DNA of 64,000 nucleotides from CAVQKZ01 sp963837325 (GTDB lineage Bacteria; Actinomycetota; Actinomycetes; Mycobacteriales; Jatrophihabitantaceae), in NCBI GenBank assembly GCA_963837325.1, contig CAWIMV010000001.1:1426001-1490000 (forward strand), written 5' to 3'. The notes below the pieces were generated by a model, which was given only the letters and a program-made list of their open reading frames with translations, was not told where the DNA came from and made no database searches. The translations under genes and the position numbers were made by a program. The first letter of the stretch is position 1. Each line of letters opens with the position of its first letter. Of this stretch, positions 45,894 to 53,773 are shown piece after piece.

Positions 45894-47165
45894 ATGACCG
45901 TCATCGACCGGAGCCCGGCGGCCTTCGACACACCGGGTATCGATCCAGAGCTCTGGCCGGAGGTCGCGACCGTCCCGCACCGTCCGGTCCGGGCTGCGGT
46001 CGCCAAGCGGATCTTTCGCAACGCGGTGGGGCGGATTCCCCTGCGCGTGGTCGAAGTCGGTGGGCCTAGCTACGGCGGCGGCACGGCGGCCGACCCGGTG
46101 CTGCGTCTCGTGCGCCCCTCGGCGTTCTTCCACCGAGTCGGCGCCACCGGCACCATCGGATTCGGTGAGGCCTACATGGCCGGCGACTGGACCACCGACG
46201 ATCTGACCGGCGTGCTGTCCAGCTTCGCCGCGAACATGCGGGAACTGGTTCCGGCGATACTGCACCGACTGCGCCACGCCGTGTTGCACCGCCAACCCCC
46301 GCACGAGGACAACACGGTGCACGGTGCCCGCCACAACATCCGTCGCCATTACGACCTGTCGAACGATCTGTTCAAGACGTTCCTCGACGAGTCGATGACG
46401 TATTCCTCCGCCGTGTTCGACGGTGAGCCCGACCGCGCGGCCGACGATCTGGCCCGGGCCCAGCACCGCAAGATCGACCGGCTCCTGGACGCGACCAAGG
46501 TCGGCGCCGGCACTCGACTGCTCGAGATCGGCACCGGATGGGGGGAGCTCGCGATCCGGGCGGCGCGGCGCGGAGCCGAAGTCACGTCCATCACGATCTC
46601 GGTCGAACAGGCCGAACTGGCCCAGCGGCGGATCGCCGCCACCGGCCTGACCGAACGGGCGCAGGTCCTGCTGCAGGACTACCGCGAGACCCGCGGCCGG
46701 TTCGACGCGGTCGTCAGCGTCGAGATGATCGAGGCAGTCGGCGCCAATCACTGGGATGAGTACTTCGCGACCATCGACCGGCTGCTGGCGCCCGGCGGAC
46801 GGGTCGGGCTGCAGGCGATCCTGCAGGACGACTACACGGTGCTCGCCACGCGCGACACCTACACCTGGATCCGCAAGTACATCTTCCCGGGTGGGCAGCT
46901 GCCATCAGCCGCAGCTATCGACCGCACGGTCAACGCAACCACGTCTCTTCGGATCTGCGACCGTTACTCGTTCGGCCGGCATTACGCCGAGACCCTGAGG
47001 CGCTGGCGCGAACGCTTCGAGCAACGCGCAGCCGACGTCGCGCGGCTGGGGTTCGACGAGACGTTCCGTCGTATGTGGTCGCTGTACCTGGCCTACTCCG
47101 AAGCCGGCTTTCGCACCGGCTACCTCGACGTCGCGCAGTTCACCCTGACGAAGCCTGCGACCTAA
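45894..47165 (+). CDS. cyclopropane-fatty-acid synthase-like lipid methyltransferase
   Basis: 423 aa. It adds methylene or methyl groups to unsaturated membrane lipids with S-adenosylmethionine. Seen: HYDLSNDLFKTFLDESMTYSSAVF, the family region for lipid and bicarbonate binding, LLEIGTGWGELAIRAA for SAM binding, SVEMIEAVGANHWDEYF with catalytic Glu, and AILQDDYTVLATRDTYTWIRKYIFPGG (parts: YTWIRKYIFPGG). The N-terminal ~100 residues are the CFA N-domain. ATG 45894 has AGAGGGG 7 nt upstream; ATG 45870 and 45888 are weaker choices. Confidence 0.92.
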   Translation: MTVIDRSPAAFDTPGIDPELWPEVATVPHRPVRAAVAKRIFRNAVGRIPLRVVEVGGPSYGGGTAADPVLRLVRPSAFFHRVGATGTIGFGEAYMAGDWTTDDLTGVLSSFAANMRELVPAILHRLRHAVLHRQPPHEDNTVHGARHNIRRHYDLSNDLFKTFLDESMTYSSAVFDGEPDRAADDLARAQHRKIDRLLDATKVGAGTRLLEIGTGWGELAIRAARRGAEVTSITISVEQAELAQRRIAATGLTERAQVLLQDYRETRGRFDAVVSVEMIEAVGANHWDEYFATIDRLLAPGGRVGLQAILQDDYTVLATRDTYTWIRKYIFPGGQLPSAAAIDRTVNATTSLRICDRYSFGRHYAETLRRWRERFEQRAADVARLGFDETFRRMWSLYLAYSEAGFRTGYLDVAQFTLTKPAT

Positions 47166-47182
47166 AGCAGGCGGGCCGCCCC

Positions 47183-47190
47183 GATACCGT
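47183..47190 (+). promoter_or_regulatory. candidate -10 region of the EamA transporter gene
   Basis: GATACCGT lies 5-7 nt before GTG 47196; both GATACC and TACCGT are possible -10 hexamers of a leaderless transcript. Confidence 0.35.
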
Positions 47191-47195
47191 GGGGC

Positions 47196-48029
47196 GTGGT
47201 CGTCCTGCTCGGTCTCGCCGCCGCCATCGCCTACGGCATCGGCGACTTCGTCGGGGCGTTCGCCTCCCGGCGGCACACCGCCGTCACCGTGTTGCTGCAC
47301 AGCTATCCGGTGGGCGCGGTGCTGATGCTGGTGATGCTGCCGTTCTTCCCGGGCACGGTCACCGCCCGCACGATCGGGTTCGGCATCGCCGGCGGCCTGG
47401 CCGGGTTGATCGGCGTCACGATCATGTACGCGCTCATGGTGGTCGCGCCGATGAACGTCATCTCGCCGGTGACCGCTGTCCTCGCCGCGATCGTTCCGGT
47501 GGTGTTCGGCGTGCTGGTCGGCGAACGCCCCCAACTGGCCGCCTGGCTCGGCATCGTGCTAGGTATCGGCGCCGTCGTACTCGTGAGCCGGACGTCGGAC
47601 GAGCACCCGCACGGGCGAATCGCAATCCGGGTCATCGCCCTGGCCTTCGTGTCCGGCCTCGGCTTCGGCTTCTACTTCATCTTCCTGGCCCGAGCCGGCG
47701 ACGATTCGGGCTTGTGGCCATTGGTCATCTCGCGCATCGCGTCCGCCATCGTCATCGTGCCGGTCGCGTGGCAGCGACGAGGGCTGACCCGCATCCGCGG
47801 CCAGATGCTGGCGATCACGCTGGCCGCCGGCGCGTTCGACGCCCTGGCCAATATGTTCTTCCTGCTCGCCAGTCGGCAGGGCCTACTCTCGCTGGCCAGC
47901 GTGCTGACGTCGCTGTACCCGGCTGTCACGGTCATGCTCGCGGTGGGACTGCTGCACGAGCACACCAGCAGGACCCAGCGCATCGGCCTGGCCCTGGCCG
48001 CGACCGCCATCGTCCTGATCACGGTCTAG
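47196..48029 (+). CDS. EamA-type (DMT) membrane transporter
   Basis: 277 aa with about ten hydrophobic segments, two EamA halves (residues about 1-130 and 140-277). The first segments VVLLGLAAAIAYGIGDFVGAF and SPVTAVLAAIVPVVFGVLVGE (parts) fit the drug/metabolite transporter fold; the second half has LSLASVLTSLYPAVTVMLAVGLL and HEHTSRTQRIGLALAATAIVLI. Cargo unknown. GTG 47196 follows GATACC (7 nt) with no RBS. Its upstream neighbour ends 30 bp before, so it may be partly cotranscribed with the CFA-like gene. Confidence 0.87.
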   Translation: MVVLLGLAAAIAYGIGDFVGAFASRRHTAVTVLLHSYPVGAVLMLVMLPFFPGTVTARTIGFGIAGGLAGLIGVTIMYALMVVAPMNVISPVTAVLAAIVPVVFGVLVGERPQLAAWLGIVLGIGAVVLVSRTSDEHPHGRIAIRVIALAFVSGLGFGFYFIFLARAGDDSGLWPLVISRIASAIVIVPVAWQRRGLTRIRGQMLAITLAAGAFDALANMFFLLASRQGLLSLASVLTSLYPAVTVMLAVGLLHEHTSRTQRIGLALAATAIVLITV

Positions 48030-48070
48030 GCCCGGCCGTCGGGCGGCCGCCGGACTGCGCCCGGGCGCGG

Positions 48071-48520
48071 TCAGGAGGTGGCGGCCTTGACCAGCTTGAT
48101 GACCTTCTTCTCCACCCCCGGGGTCCACTGCGTGAGCGCGTACGACACCGGCCACAGGTCGCCGTCGTCGAGGTTCGCCGCCTCCTGGAAGCCGAGGGTC
48201 GAATACCGGTAGTTGAACTTGCCCGAGTCCTGGAAGAAGGCGACGACCTTGCCGTCCGCGTTCGCGTAGGCCGGCATCCCGTACCAGGTCTTGGGCAACA
48301 ACTCGGGGGCGGTCGCGGTCACCGCCACGTGAACCCGTTCGGCCAGCGCCCGATCCTCCGGTGCCATCTTCGCGATGGCGTCCAGGACCGCCTGCAGACC
48401 GTCAGCCTTCTTGGTGCCCTTCTTGCCCTCGGCCCGCAGCTCGGCGGCGCGCTCCTTCATCGCGGCCCGTTCCTCGGCGCTGAAGCCGTCGGATTCCTTG
48501 GTGGCACTCTTTGCGGGCAT
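48071..48520 (-). CDS. YdhG/DUF1801-like protein
   Basis: 149 aa. The N-terminal part is a Lys/Glu/Ala-rich helix (EERAAMKERAAELRAEGKKG), while the C-terminal part has the DUF1801/YdhG region: MAPEDRALAERVHVAV, LLPKTWYGMPAYANADGKVVAFFQDSGKF (parts: PKTWYGMPAYA and VVAFFQ), LGFQEAANLDDGDLWPVSYAL. Relatives include the Bacillus iron chaperone for frataxin-like function, but most are unassigned. ATG 48520 has GAAGGAA upstream at a longer distance. An inverted repeat CCCTAG/CTAGGG (48566-48585) lies upstream. Confidence 0.8.
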   Translation of the reverse strand: MPAKSATKESDGFSAEERAAMKERAAELRAEGKKGTKKADGLQAVLDAIAKMAPEDRALAERVHVAVTATAPELLPKTWYGMPAYANADGKVVAFFQDSGKFNYRYSTLGFQEAANLDDGDLWPVSYALTQWTPGVEKKVIKLVKAATS

Positions 48521-48565
48521 CCTTCTCACCGTTCCTTCGATGCTCACGGGCTCGCCTGCTGCCAG

Positions 48566-48585
48566 CCCTAGGCAGAAGGCTAGGG
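48566..48585. repeat. short inverted repeat upstream of the YdhG-like gene
   Basis: CCCTAG (48566-48571) and CTAGGG (48580-48585) flank an 8-nt loop. It lies about 46-65 bp upstream of ATG 48520 and could be an operator. On the minus strand CTAGCCT lies in it and could supply a -10. The rest of the 160-bp gap from 48521 to 48680 shows nothing else. Confidence 0.35.
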
Positions 48586-48680
48586 ACGCCGACGCCCTCG
48601 GCACTTCTTGATTCCGGACCGGATTCGGGCGGCCGCTGAAATTGGTGGCGCAGCAGTGCGTGCGAAGGTTCGGTACGGAC

Positions 48681-48872
48681 TCAGCGCCGACCGAAGGCCC
48701 AGTACATGAGCGAATTACCTGGGTTGATCGAGATGAACACCCGCCACGCGTTCTTCTTGCCCCGGACTTGGTAGTCCGACCGGCGGCTGAGGTCACGCCA
48801 GGCGAGCACGGCGGCGACAACCTCGACCGCGACGACCACGATGCGTATTTCCCTACTCGGATTGTGTTTCAT
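48681..48872 (-). CDS. small PLDc_N-like membrane protein (63 aa)
   Basis: 63 aa. One hydrophobic segment (about residues 9-26) is followed by RRSDYQVRGKKNAWRVF and a C-terminal SLMYWAFGRR. The pattern of a charged loop, W and the terminal YxxFGRR resembles the phospholipase D N-terminal (PLDc_N) membrane domain. Excellent RBS GGAGGAG with 6-nt spacing before ATG 48872. It lies 20 bp downstream of the HTH regulator on the same strand, so they form an operon. Too short for a catalytic domain. Confidence 0.68.
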   Translation of the reverse strand: MKHNPSREIRIVVVAVEVVAAVLAWRDLSRRSDYQVRGKKNAWRVFISINPGNSLMYWAFGRR

Positions 48873-48892
48873 GGTGCGCTCCTCCGTCGGTG

Positions 48893-49441
48893 TTACGGGG
48901 CCGGGTCGGCGTCAGCGGTGCTGCCGGGCAGCAGCACGGTCGCGAGGATGCGGCGGGTTCGTCCCGCTCTCGGACCGTTCGCCGCACGGGGCTGGACCAC
49001 GGTGTACAGCTCCCGGGCGAACTCCAGCAATTCGAGGTCATCGAGCCACAGGCCGGCCAGGCTGTAGCTCGCGCCATCACGCATCGGGTCGATGTCCGGG
49101 CGGGCGAGGTAGCGCTCGGCATCGCCGATGAGCCCGGCGACAAAGGCCAAAAAAGCCCGCCGGTGCTCGTCCGGTGTCATCTTGGCGACCTGATCCGCGC
49201 TGATCCGCGCGGCGGCCGCGCGCATGACGTAGGTCCGCTCCAGCGCCCCGCGAACACGCCGCTCGCTGACGATCGACAGCACGTCGCGGTCGACGAGCCG
49301 GGCGACGTGCCGATAGAGGCTGGCCGGCGGCACGTCCGGCAACTCCGCACGCAGCTGGGACGTCGTGAGCGCCCGCTCACCGAGAAAAGCCTGCACGATC
49401 CGCAGTCGCACCGGATGCAGCAAGAGGTCGGCGCTTGTCAC
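48893..49441 (-). CDS. winged-helix transcriptional regulator
   Basis: 182 aa from GTG 49441. ADLLLHPVRLRIVQAFLGERALTTSQLRAELPDVPPASLYRHVARLVDRDVLSIV (parts: HPVRLRIVQAFLGERALTTSQL and PPASLYRHVARLVD) is a typical ArsR/PadR-like HTH, and the C-terminal half (about residues 85-182) has a helical sensor with LAFVAGLIGDAERYLAR. TAGACT lies 7 nt before GTG 49441, so the transcript is probably leaderless. CGTTCTC repeats in the divergent gap are candidate operators. The neighbouring PLDc_N-like genes on both sides are its probable targets. Confidence 0.83.
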   Translation of the reverse strand: MTSADLLLHPVRLRIVQAFLGERALTTSQLRAELPDVPPASLYRHVARLVDRDVLSIVSERRVRGALERTYVMRAAAARISADQVAKMTPDEHRRAFLAFVAGLIGDAERYLARPDIDPMRDGASYSLAGLWLDDLELLEFARELYTVVQPRAANGPRAGRTRRILATVLLPGSTADADPAP

Positions 49442-49448
49442 GTGACCG

Positions 49449-49499
49449 AGTCTACCGCTACCGTTCTCAATGCTGGTAACGTTCTCGCCAATAGGAACG
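49449..49499. promoter_or_regulatory. -10 box and candidate operator of the HTH regulator
   Basis: Minus-strand TAGACT (49449-49454) is 7 nt before the regulator GTG. Upstream, CGTTCTC occurs twice (49462-49468 and 49480-49486), 18 bp apart, and CGTTC/GAACG (49480-49484/49495-49499) forms an inverted pair. The spacing suits a dimeric winged-helix protein. This lies between the divergent regulator and the 72-aa gene. Confidence 0.45.
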
Positions 49500-49561
49500 C
49501 GAGAGCGAGCCAACCACGGCCCCGCTCGCTACCCACGGCCGCAACCAAGGCGGTGAGGACG

Positions 49562-49780
49562 ATGACCGCGCCGAACGCGGCTGCGGAAGTGATCGTGTTC
49601 GCTGCGGTCGCAGCCGTCGTAGCAGCGGTGGCGCGCTTCGAGCTGTTGTGCTTTCGCGAGCTTGCCGCTACCAGCGATTCGCGGCTGCGTCATCTGACCC
49701 GTCCGGGATGGATCGCAGTCATCGCCTGCGCCATTCCGGTCGGGGGCGTGCTGTTCCTGTACTGCGGGCGGACACAATGA
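49562..49780 (+). CDS. small PLDc_N-like membrane protein (72 aa)
   Basis: 72 aa with two hydrophobic segments (about residues 8-26 and 50-66). RLRHLTRPGWIAVIACAIPVGGVLFLYCGR matches the PLDc_N module (parts: RHLTRPGWIAVI and PVGGVLFLYCGR), with the conserved Trp, Pro, Gly-Gly and the terminal YxxxGR. Good RBS (GGTGAGGA) before ATG 49562. Divergent from the HTH regulator. It differs from the 63-aa protein in sequence but shares the last motif, so both may respond to the regulator. Function unknown; such modules often sit next to transporter or regulator genes. Confidence 0.7.
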   Translation: MTAPNAAAEVIVFAAVAAVVAAVARFELLCFRELAATSDSRLRHLTRPGWIAVIACAIPVGGVLFLYCGRTQ

Positions 49781-49987
49781 ATTCGACTGTCGGGCCAGCC
49801 CACGCCGCCGGGCCTCGTCACTACATTCAAGTCCGCTGCTCTCGGCGCTGATGACGTCTTCGGCTCGGCGCAGGCCGCGCGGCTGGGTGACGACCGCGAG
49901 CTCGACCGGTCGTCAGGATGAACTGTCGTAAGTATGGCGACCCATCACGACGCCGCCACAACGCTCCAACCGTTCGGACTGGCCCGG
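49781..49987. other. intergenic gap, no gene recognised
   Basis: 207 bp between the 72-aa protein and the next gene. The only open frame of note is a 24-codon one from ATG 49777, overlapping the stop of the small membrane protein by 4 bp; it has no recognisable family and is not called as a gene. No clear hairpin or promoter was seen. Confidence 0.4.
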
Positions 49988-50881
49988 TCAGCACCACCCG
50001 TTTACGCGGAGCGCGGAAACGGCCTTGACGGTCGCGTACCCGCGCCACTCGAGTGCCGCGGCCGGTGAGTGAGAATCGAAGTCGACTTCCCAGCCGCCAT
50101 CTGCCTGCTGGCCATCTTCGGCGCGATGGAGATCCTCGATGACGGCGCCGGAATCAATGAGGCGCCGCAGCGGGCGATCGGGCTCTGGACAGTACTCGAG
50201 CGGGCAGATCGCTTCGCCAACCTTCCCGCCTGCGACGGGGATGGCACCGTCGTCCGGGACGAATCGCGCCAAGTGCTCGAGGAGTTCGACCGCCTCGGGC
50301 TGGGTGTCGGCCGCCGAGTCAAGGAACCGCAGTGAGTAGGCAAGGGCGTGGGCCATCGGGGCCTCGCTAATCTGCTCGATCGCGTCGAAGCAGTACCGGG
50401 TGGCGGTGACCAACCAGGGGTGTTCGACGAGGCCCCGGTCGCGGCGTGCGAGCTGGTAGGCGTGGGCTGCGTTGATGGACGTCGCCTGCAGCGACGACTC
50501 CTGCGGGTCGCTCCCGAGAAAGAACGGCGCACATCCCTCGCTGTCCTGCACCGGGCGGGTGAAGGCCAGCCCGCCGTCAGGCAGCGTTACCGACTGCAGC
50601 CAGTCGAATACGTCGGTCACGCTCGAAGCGGCCTCCGCGCCGGCGTCCACGAGTGCTTCGAGTGCGTGCTGCGCCCCTTGCGGTTGGCTCTCCCCCGCTC
50701 GGAAGTCGGGCTCGAGACCCCAGCCGTGTCCGCCGTCAGCGTTCCGGTACAGGTCCAGGCCACTGACAATCGCACGGCGGGCGGCGGCGCTGGCCGAGAC
50801 GATGGCCTCGAAGCGGCGCCGATCCAGGACCCGACCGTGGGTAGCGAGAAACTTGGTTGCTCGGTCCAGATCAATGCTCAT
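49988..50881 (-). CDS. prenyltransferase/squalene-cyclase-repeat-like protein
   Basis: 297 aa from ATG 50881. Regions such as YRNADGGHGWGLEPDFR, LPDGGLAFTRPVQD and QQADGGWEVDFDSHSPAA, each with a Gly-Gly turn and aromatic residues, fit QW-type repeats of the alpha/alpha-barrel of prenyltransferases and terpene cyclases. The DXDD motif of squalene cyclases was not found; catalysis is therefore not assured. No signal peptide. Actinobacterial homologues are annotated only as hypothetical or prenyltransferase-like. It is divergent from the PPOX-fold gene at 51031. Confidence 0.72.
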   Translation of the reverse strand: MSIDLDRATKFLATHGRVLDRRRFEAIVSASAAARRAIVSGLDLYRNADGGHGWGLEPDFRAGESQPQGAQHALEALVDAGAEAASSVTDVFDWLQSVTLPDGGLAFTRPVQDSEGCAPFFLGSDPQESSLQATSINAAHAYQLARRDRGLVEHPWLVTATRYCFDAIEQISEAPMAHALAYSLRFLDSAADTQPEAVELLEHLARFVPDDGAIPVAGGKVGEAICPLEYCPEPDRPLRRLIDSGAVIEDLHRAEDGQQADGGWEVDFDSHSPAAALEWRGYATVKAVSALRVNGWC

Positions 50882-51030
50882 GCCGACATCCTTGCGCCGG
50901 GCGAGACAACTGGCTTGAACAAAACGGACAATCGACGGCGAACGCGTGACCGCGTCGAAATGACGGCCGCGCGTTCGACGCATGAATGCACGGGCAATCC
51001 GTTCAGGACTCCCGACAGGAAGGTTCGGAA

Positions 51031-51555
51031 ATGAAGATCATCAATCTGGGCGAGGCGGATGGGCTGCCACCGGTGGACTGGGCCGCCGTTGTCGAGAAGC
51101 TTCAGGCCGGTTCGGCGCCCGCCCCGGACGGGGCGAATTCCCGCTCGACGTGGCTGTCAACGGTCAACGACGACGGCAGCCCGCATCTGACCGCCGTTGG
51201 CGCGATTTGGCTGGACGGCACATTCTGGTTCCAAACCGGCACCGGCACGCGCAAGGGCCGCAACGTCGCCCGCGATCCGCGGTGCTCGCTGGCGGTATCG
51301 ATCCGCGACGCGGACGTCGTGATCGAGGGTGACGCGGTGCGAATGACCGAGCCCGACGCAGTAGCTCGGATCGCCAAGGCGTGGGCGGACAACGGTTGGC
51401 CGGCCGAGCCCGATGAGAGCGGGGCGGGCATCACTGCCCCGTTCAACGCACCATCGCAAGGGCCACCGCCGTGGAACGTGTATCGCATCGAGCCGCGCTC
51501 GGCGACGGTCGTGGTATCGGCGGAGCCAGGCGGACTGACCCGCTTCCGCTTCTGA
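51031..51555 (+). CDS. pyridoxamine-5'-phosphate-oxidase-like (PPOX) protein
   Basis: 174 aa split-barrel protein. SRSTWLSTVNDDGSPHLTAVGAIWLDGTFWFQTGTGTRKGRNVARDPRCSLAVSI covers the cofactor-binding region (parts: TWLSTVNDDGSPHLTAVGAIWLD and GTRKGRNVARDPRCSLAV). It may bind FMN or F420. Substrate unknown; a different subfamily from the protein at 5.3 kb. ATG 51031 has GGAAGG upstream. It is followed 21 bp later by a VOC protein gene on the same strand. Confidence 0.85.
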   Translation: MKIINLGEADGLPPVDWAAVVEKLQAGSAPAPDGANSRSTWLSTVNDDGSPHLTAVGAIWLDGTFWFQTGTGTRKGRNVARDPRCSLAVSIRDADVVIEGDAVRMTEPDAVARIAKAWADNGWPAEPDESGAGITAPFNAPSQGPPPWNVYRIEPRSATVVVSAEPGGLTRFRF

Positions 51556-51563
51556 CCAGGCCC

Positions 51564-51569
51564 TAGGGT
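51564..51569 (+). promoter_or_regulatory. candidate -10 box of the VOC gene at 51.6 kb
   Basis: TAGGGT is 7 nt upstream of GTG 51577, so a leaderless internal transcript is possible in addition to read-through from the PPOX gene. Confidence 0.4.
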
Positions 51570-51576
51570 TGCGGGC

Positions 51577-52017
51577 GTGGCGACCCTGCGGATGGACAAC
51601 GTCGGCATTGTCCTCGACGACCTCGACGCCGCTGTCGCGTTCTTCGTCGAACTCGGCCTGGAGCTCGAGGGCGAGATGACAGTGGACGGAGAGTGGTCGG
51701 ACCGGATTGTCGGGCTCGACGGCCAGCGCGTCGACGTCGCCATGATGCGGACTCCGGACGGCCACAGCAAGCTCGAGCTGATGAGTTACCAGAAGCCGGC
51801 GATGATCAGCCCCCAGCCGAAGAACGCACCGCCGAACACGCTGGGCATCCGGCGCCTGATGTTCGCCGTCGACGACATCGAGGACACCATCGCCCGCCTG
51901 CGAACCCACGGCGCCGAGCTCATCGGCGAGGTGGTGCGCTACGAGGACATCTTTCTGCTCTGCTACCTCCGCGGCCCCGAAGGCGTCATCGTCGCGCTGG
52001 CCGAGGAACTGCGCTGA
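51577..52017 (+). CDS. VOC (glyoxalase-fold) family protein
   Basis: 146 aa. RMDNVGIVLDDLDAAVAFFVELG is the typical opening, MMRTPDGHSKLELMSY the central metal-ligand Glu region, and LGIRRLMFAVDDIEDTIARLRTHGAELIGE (parts: RRLMFAVDDIEDTIARL) with YLRGPEGVIVALAEEL the second half. Members include lyases and dioxygenases. It lies 21 bp downstream of the PPOX gene and may share its transcript, but has its own -10 box. A candidate terminator follows. Confidence 0.87.
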   Translation: MATLRMDNVGIVLDDLDAAVAFFVELGLELEGEMTVDGEWSDRIVGLDGQRVDVAMMRTPDGHSKLELMSYQKPAMISPQPKNAPPNTLGIRRLMFAVDDIEDTIARLRTHGAELIGEVVRYEDIFLLCYLRGPEGVIVALAEELR

Positions 52018-52022
52018 TCCGA

Positions 52023-52042
52023 CCCGCCTCGGCGGGATCTTT
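52023..52042 (+). terminator. candidate intrinsic terminator after the VOC gene
   Basis: CCCGC (52023-52027), loop CTCG, GCGGG (52032-52036), then ATCTTT. A five-pair GC stem with a tight tetraloop and a short T-rich tail, 5 bp after the VOC stop. The T-tract is weak. Confidence 0.4.
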
Positions 52043-52183
52043 CGACCGTTTGAAGATCGGGCGCGATATTCGCTTGGCCGTGCGGTGAGTGCGCTGAGAC
52101 GCTCGCACCATGCCGCCCGACACCGTGCGCCGACCGCTCGATTCGATCAGCATCGCCGAGCTCCTGGCCCGAAGGGCGCCATC

Positions 52184-53128
52184 ATGAGACTCGGCGTCGG
52201 CCTGACCCCGATGGAGACCCGACGTGACGTCGTGCTGTACGTGGCGAGCCGCGCCGAGTCCCTCGGCTACGACGCGTTCTTCCTGGCGGAGGGCTGGGGG
52301 CACGACGCGGCCGTGTTGCTGACCGAGGTCGCCACCCGGACCAGCCGAATCGAGATCGGGACCGGAATCCTGAACACCTGGGGACGCAGCGCGGCACAGA
52401 TCGCCATGCTCGCGACGAGCCTGCACGAAGTGTCGGGCGGGCGCTTCGTCCTCGGCCTGGGTGCGGGCAGCCCGGCGATCGCCGAGGGCCTGCACGGCGT
52501 CGCGTTCCGCGCTCCGGTGCCGCGGCTCGCAGCGACGGCGCGTCAGGTGCGTGCACTTCTCGACGGGGAGCGCATGTCACCCGGAAACGGTGCCCGCGGG
52601 TTGCGGCTGGCCGTCGGCCCGTCGCCGGTCCCGATCATGCTGGCCGCGCTCGGCCCGGCGGCGATCCGAGCGTGCGGCGAGGTCGCCGACAGCTGGGGCC
52701 CGTTCTTTTTCCCCGCATCCGCGCTGAAGGACGGGATCCGAGTGCTGGAGACGGGCGCCGCCGGACGGCCGCGACCTCAAGTGTGTCCGTCGGTCCCGGC
52801 GGCAGTGTCGCCCGACCCGGACCACGCCCGGGCACTGGCGTCGTGGTGGGTCGAGTTCTACCTGACCAAGATGGGCCCGCTCTACCCCACTCGGCTGCGC
52901 CAGCTCGGTTTCGGCGCAGCGGTCGACGAGGTCGAGGCGACGGGTCAGGCGCCAGAGGTCCTACTTGACGAGCTCACTCTTTGGGGCGACGCCGCCGCCG
53001 CCCGCGAGAGGCTGGAGCGCTGCTACGCCGCGGGCGCCGACATGCCGGTCGTGACGCTGCCGCCGAACCGCAACGTCGAGGAACTGGACCACATCCTCGA
53101 CGCGCTCGCACCGGCCGGAGGACACTGA
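52184..53128 (+). CDS. LLM-class flavin/F420-dependent oxidoreductase
   Basis: 314 aa luciferase-like TIM barrel. RLGVGLTPMETRRDVVLYVASRAESLGYDAFFLAEGWGHDAAVLL holds the N-terminal barrel strands (parts: GYDAFFLAEGWGHDAAVLL), RIEIGTGILNTWGRSAAQIAMLATSL and RFVLGLGAGSPAIAEGLHGV the conserved cofactor region. It may use F420 or FMN; substrate unknown. ATG 52184 has GAAGGG upstream. The 166 bp between the previous stop and this ATG hold a candidate terminator and no gene. Confidence 0.9.
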   Translation: MRLGVGLTPMETRRDVVLYVASRAESLGYDAFFLAEGWGHDAAVLLTEVATRTSRIEIGTGILNTWGRSAAQIAMLATSLHEVSGGRFVLGLGAGSPAIAEGLHGVAFRAPVPRLAATARQVRALLDGERMSPGNGARGLRLAVGPSPVPIMLAALGPAAIRACGEVADSWGPFFFPASALKDGIRVLETGAAGRPRPQVCPSVPAAVSPDPDHARALASWWVEFYLTKMGPLYPTRLRQLGFGAAVDEVEATGQAPEVLLDELTLWGDAAAARERLERCYAAGADMPVVTLPPNRNVEELDHILDALAPAGGH

Positions 53129-53139
53129 GTTCGGCGGCA

Positions 53140-53145
53140 TATCGT
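53140..53145 (+). promoter_or_regulatory. candidate -10 box of the methyltransferase gene
   Basis: TATCGT is 7 nt before ATG 53153, with no ribosome binding site between them. Confidence 0.4.
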
Positions 53146-53152
53146 CATCGAG

Positions 53153-53755
53153 ATGGGTCCCCGGCGTGATGTGGCCGCGTTCGAACGGCGCGCCGACCGG
53201 TATGACCGCGGATGGCTGGGCCGCTGGCACGCCCAGGTCGCGTCGGCAACGCGTCACATCGCACGAGCAGCCGTTCCGGACGCGACCTCGATCCTCGACG
53301 TAGGCTGTGGCACTGGCCGCCTGTTGCGCATGCTGGTGGACGACTTCGGCTCGGCGACCACGTTGATCGGGGTGGACGCGTCGCTGGCGATGATCGAATC
53401 CGCCCGACGGGACACGCCCGGCGATCCTCGACTCGGATTCGCCGTTGCTGTCGCGGAGTCGCTCCCAGTGCCCGACGGTGGCTTTGATCTCGTGCTCACC
53501 ACGACGTCCTTCGATCACTGGCGCGACCAAGTCGCCGGGCTCCGGGAGTGCCGCCGGGCCCTGACGGCGGACGGCCGGTTCGTGCTGGTCGACCTGATCT
53601 CGCCTGCGCTGTGGCCCACGACGGTGGCAGGCCGCCGCGGCAGGGCCAGAACACCACGACAGGTCGACCAGCTCCTCGCGCGTGCAGAGCTTCGACCTAC
53701 CGGCCGGTACAACGTCTCAACCCTGATCCGCGCCATCACAGCCTCAGTTGCCTAG
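53153..53755 (+). CDS. class I SAM-dependent methyltransferase
   Basis: 200 aa. SILDVGCGTGRLLRMLVDDFG is SAM-binding motif I, IGVDASLAMIESAR motif II, GFDLVLTTTSFDHWRDQ motif IV region and LTADGRFVLVDLISP the post region. This is the Methyltransf_11 type. Substrate unknown. It begins 24 bp after the LLM oxidoreductase gene with its own -10 box. The C-terminus ends 18 bp from the convergent LigD-type gene. Confidence 0.87.
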   Translation: MGPRRDVAAFERRADRYDRGWLGRWHAQVASATRHIARAAVPDATSILDVGCGTGRLLRMLVDDFGSATTLIGVDASLAMIESARRDTPGDPRLGFAVAVAESLPVPDGGFDLVLTTTSFDHWRDQVAGLRECRRALTADGRFVLVDLISPALWPTTVAGRRGRARTPRQVDQLLARAELRPTGRYNVSTLIRAITASVA

Positions 53756-53773
53756 CCGAATCTGCTGCTGCGA

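Noticed and set aside
49777..49851. 24-codon frame overlapping the 72-aa membrane protein stop
   Set aside because: No ribosome binding site of its own and no recognisable pattern; too short to support.
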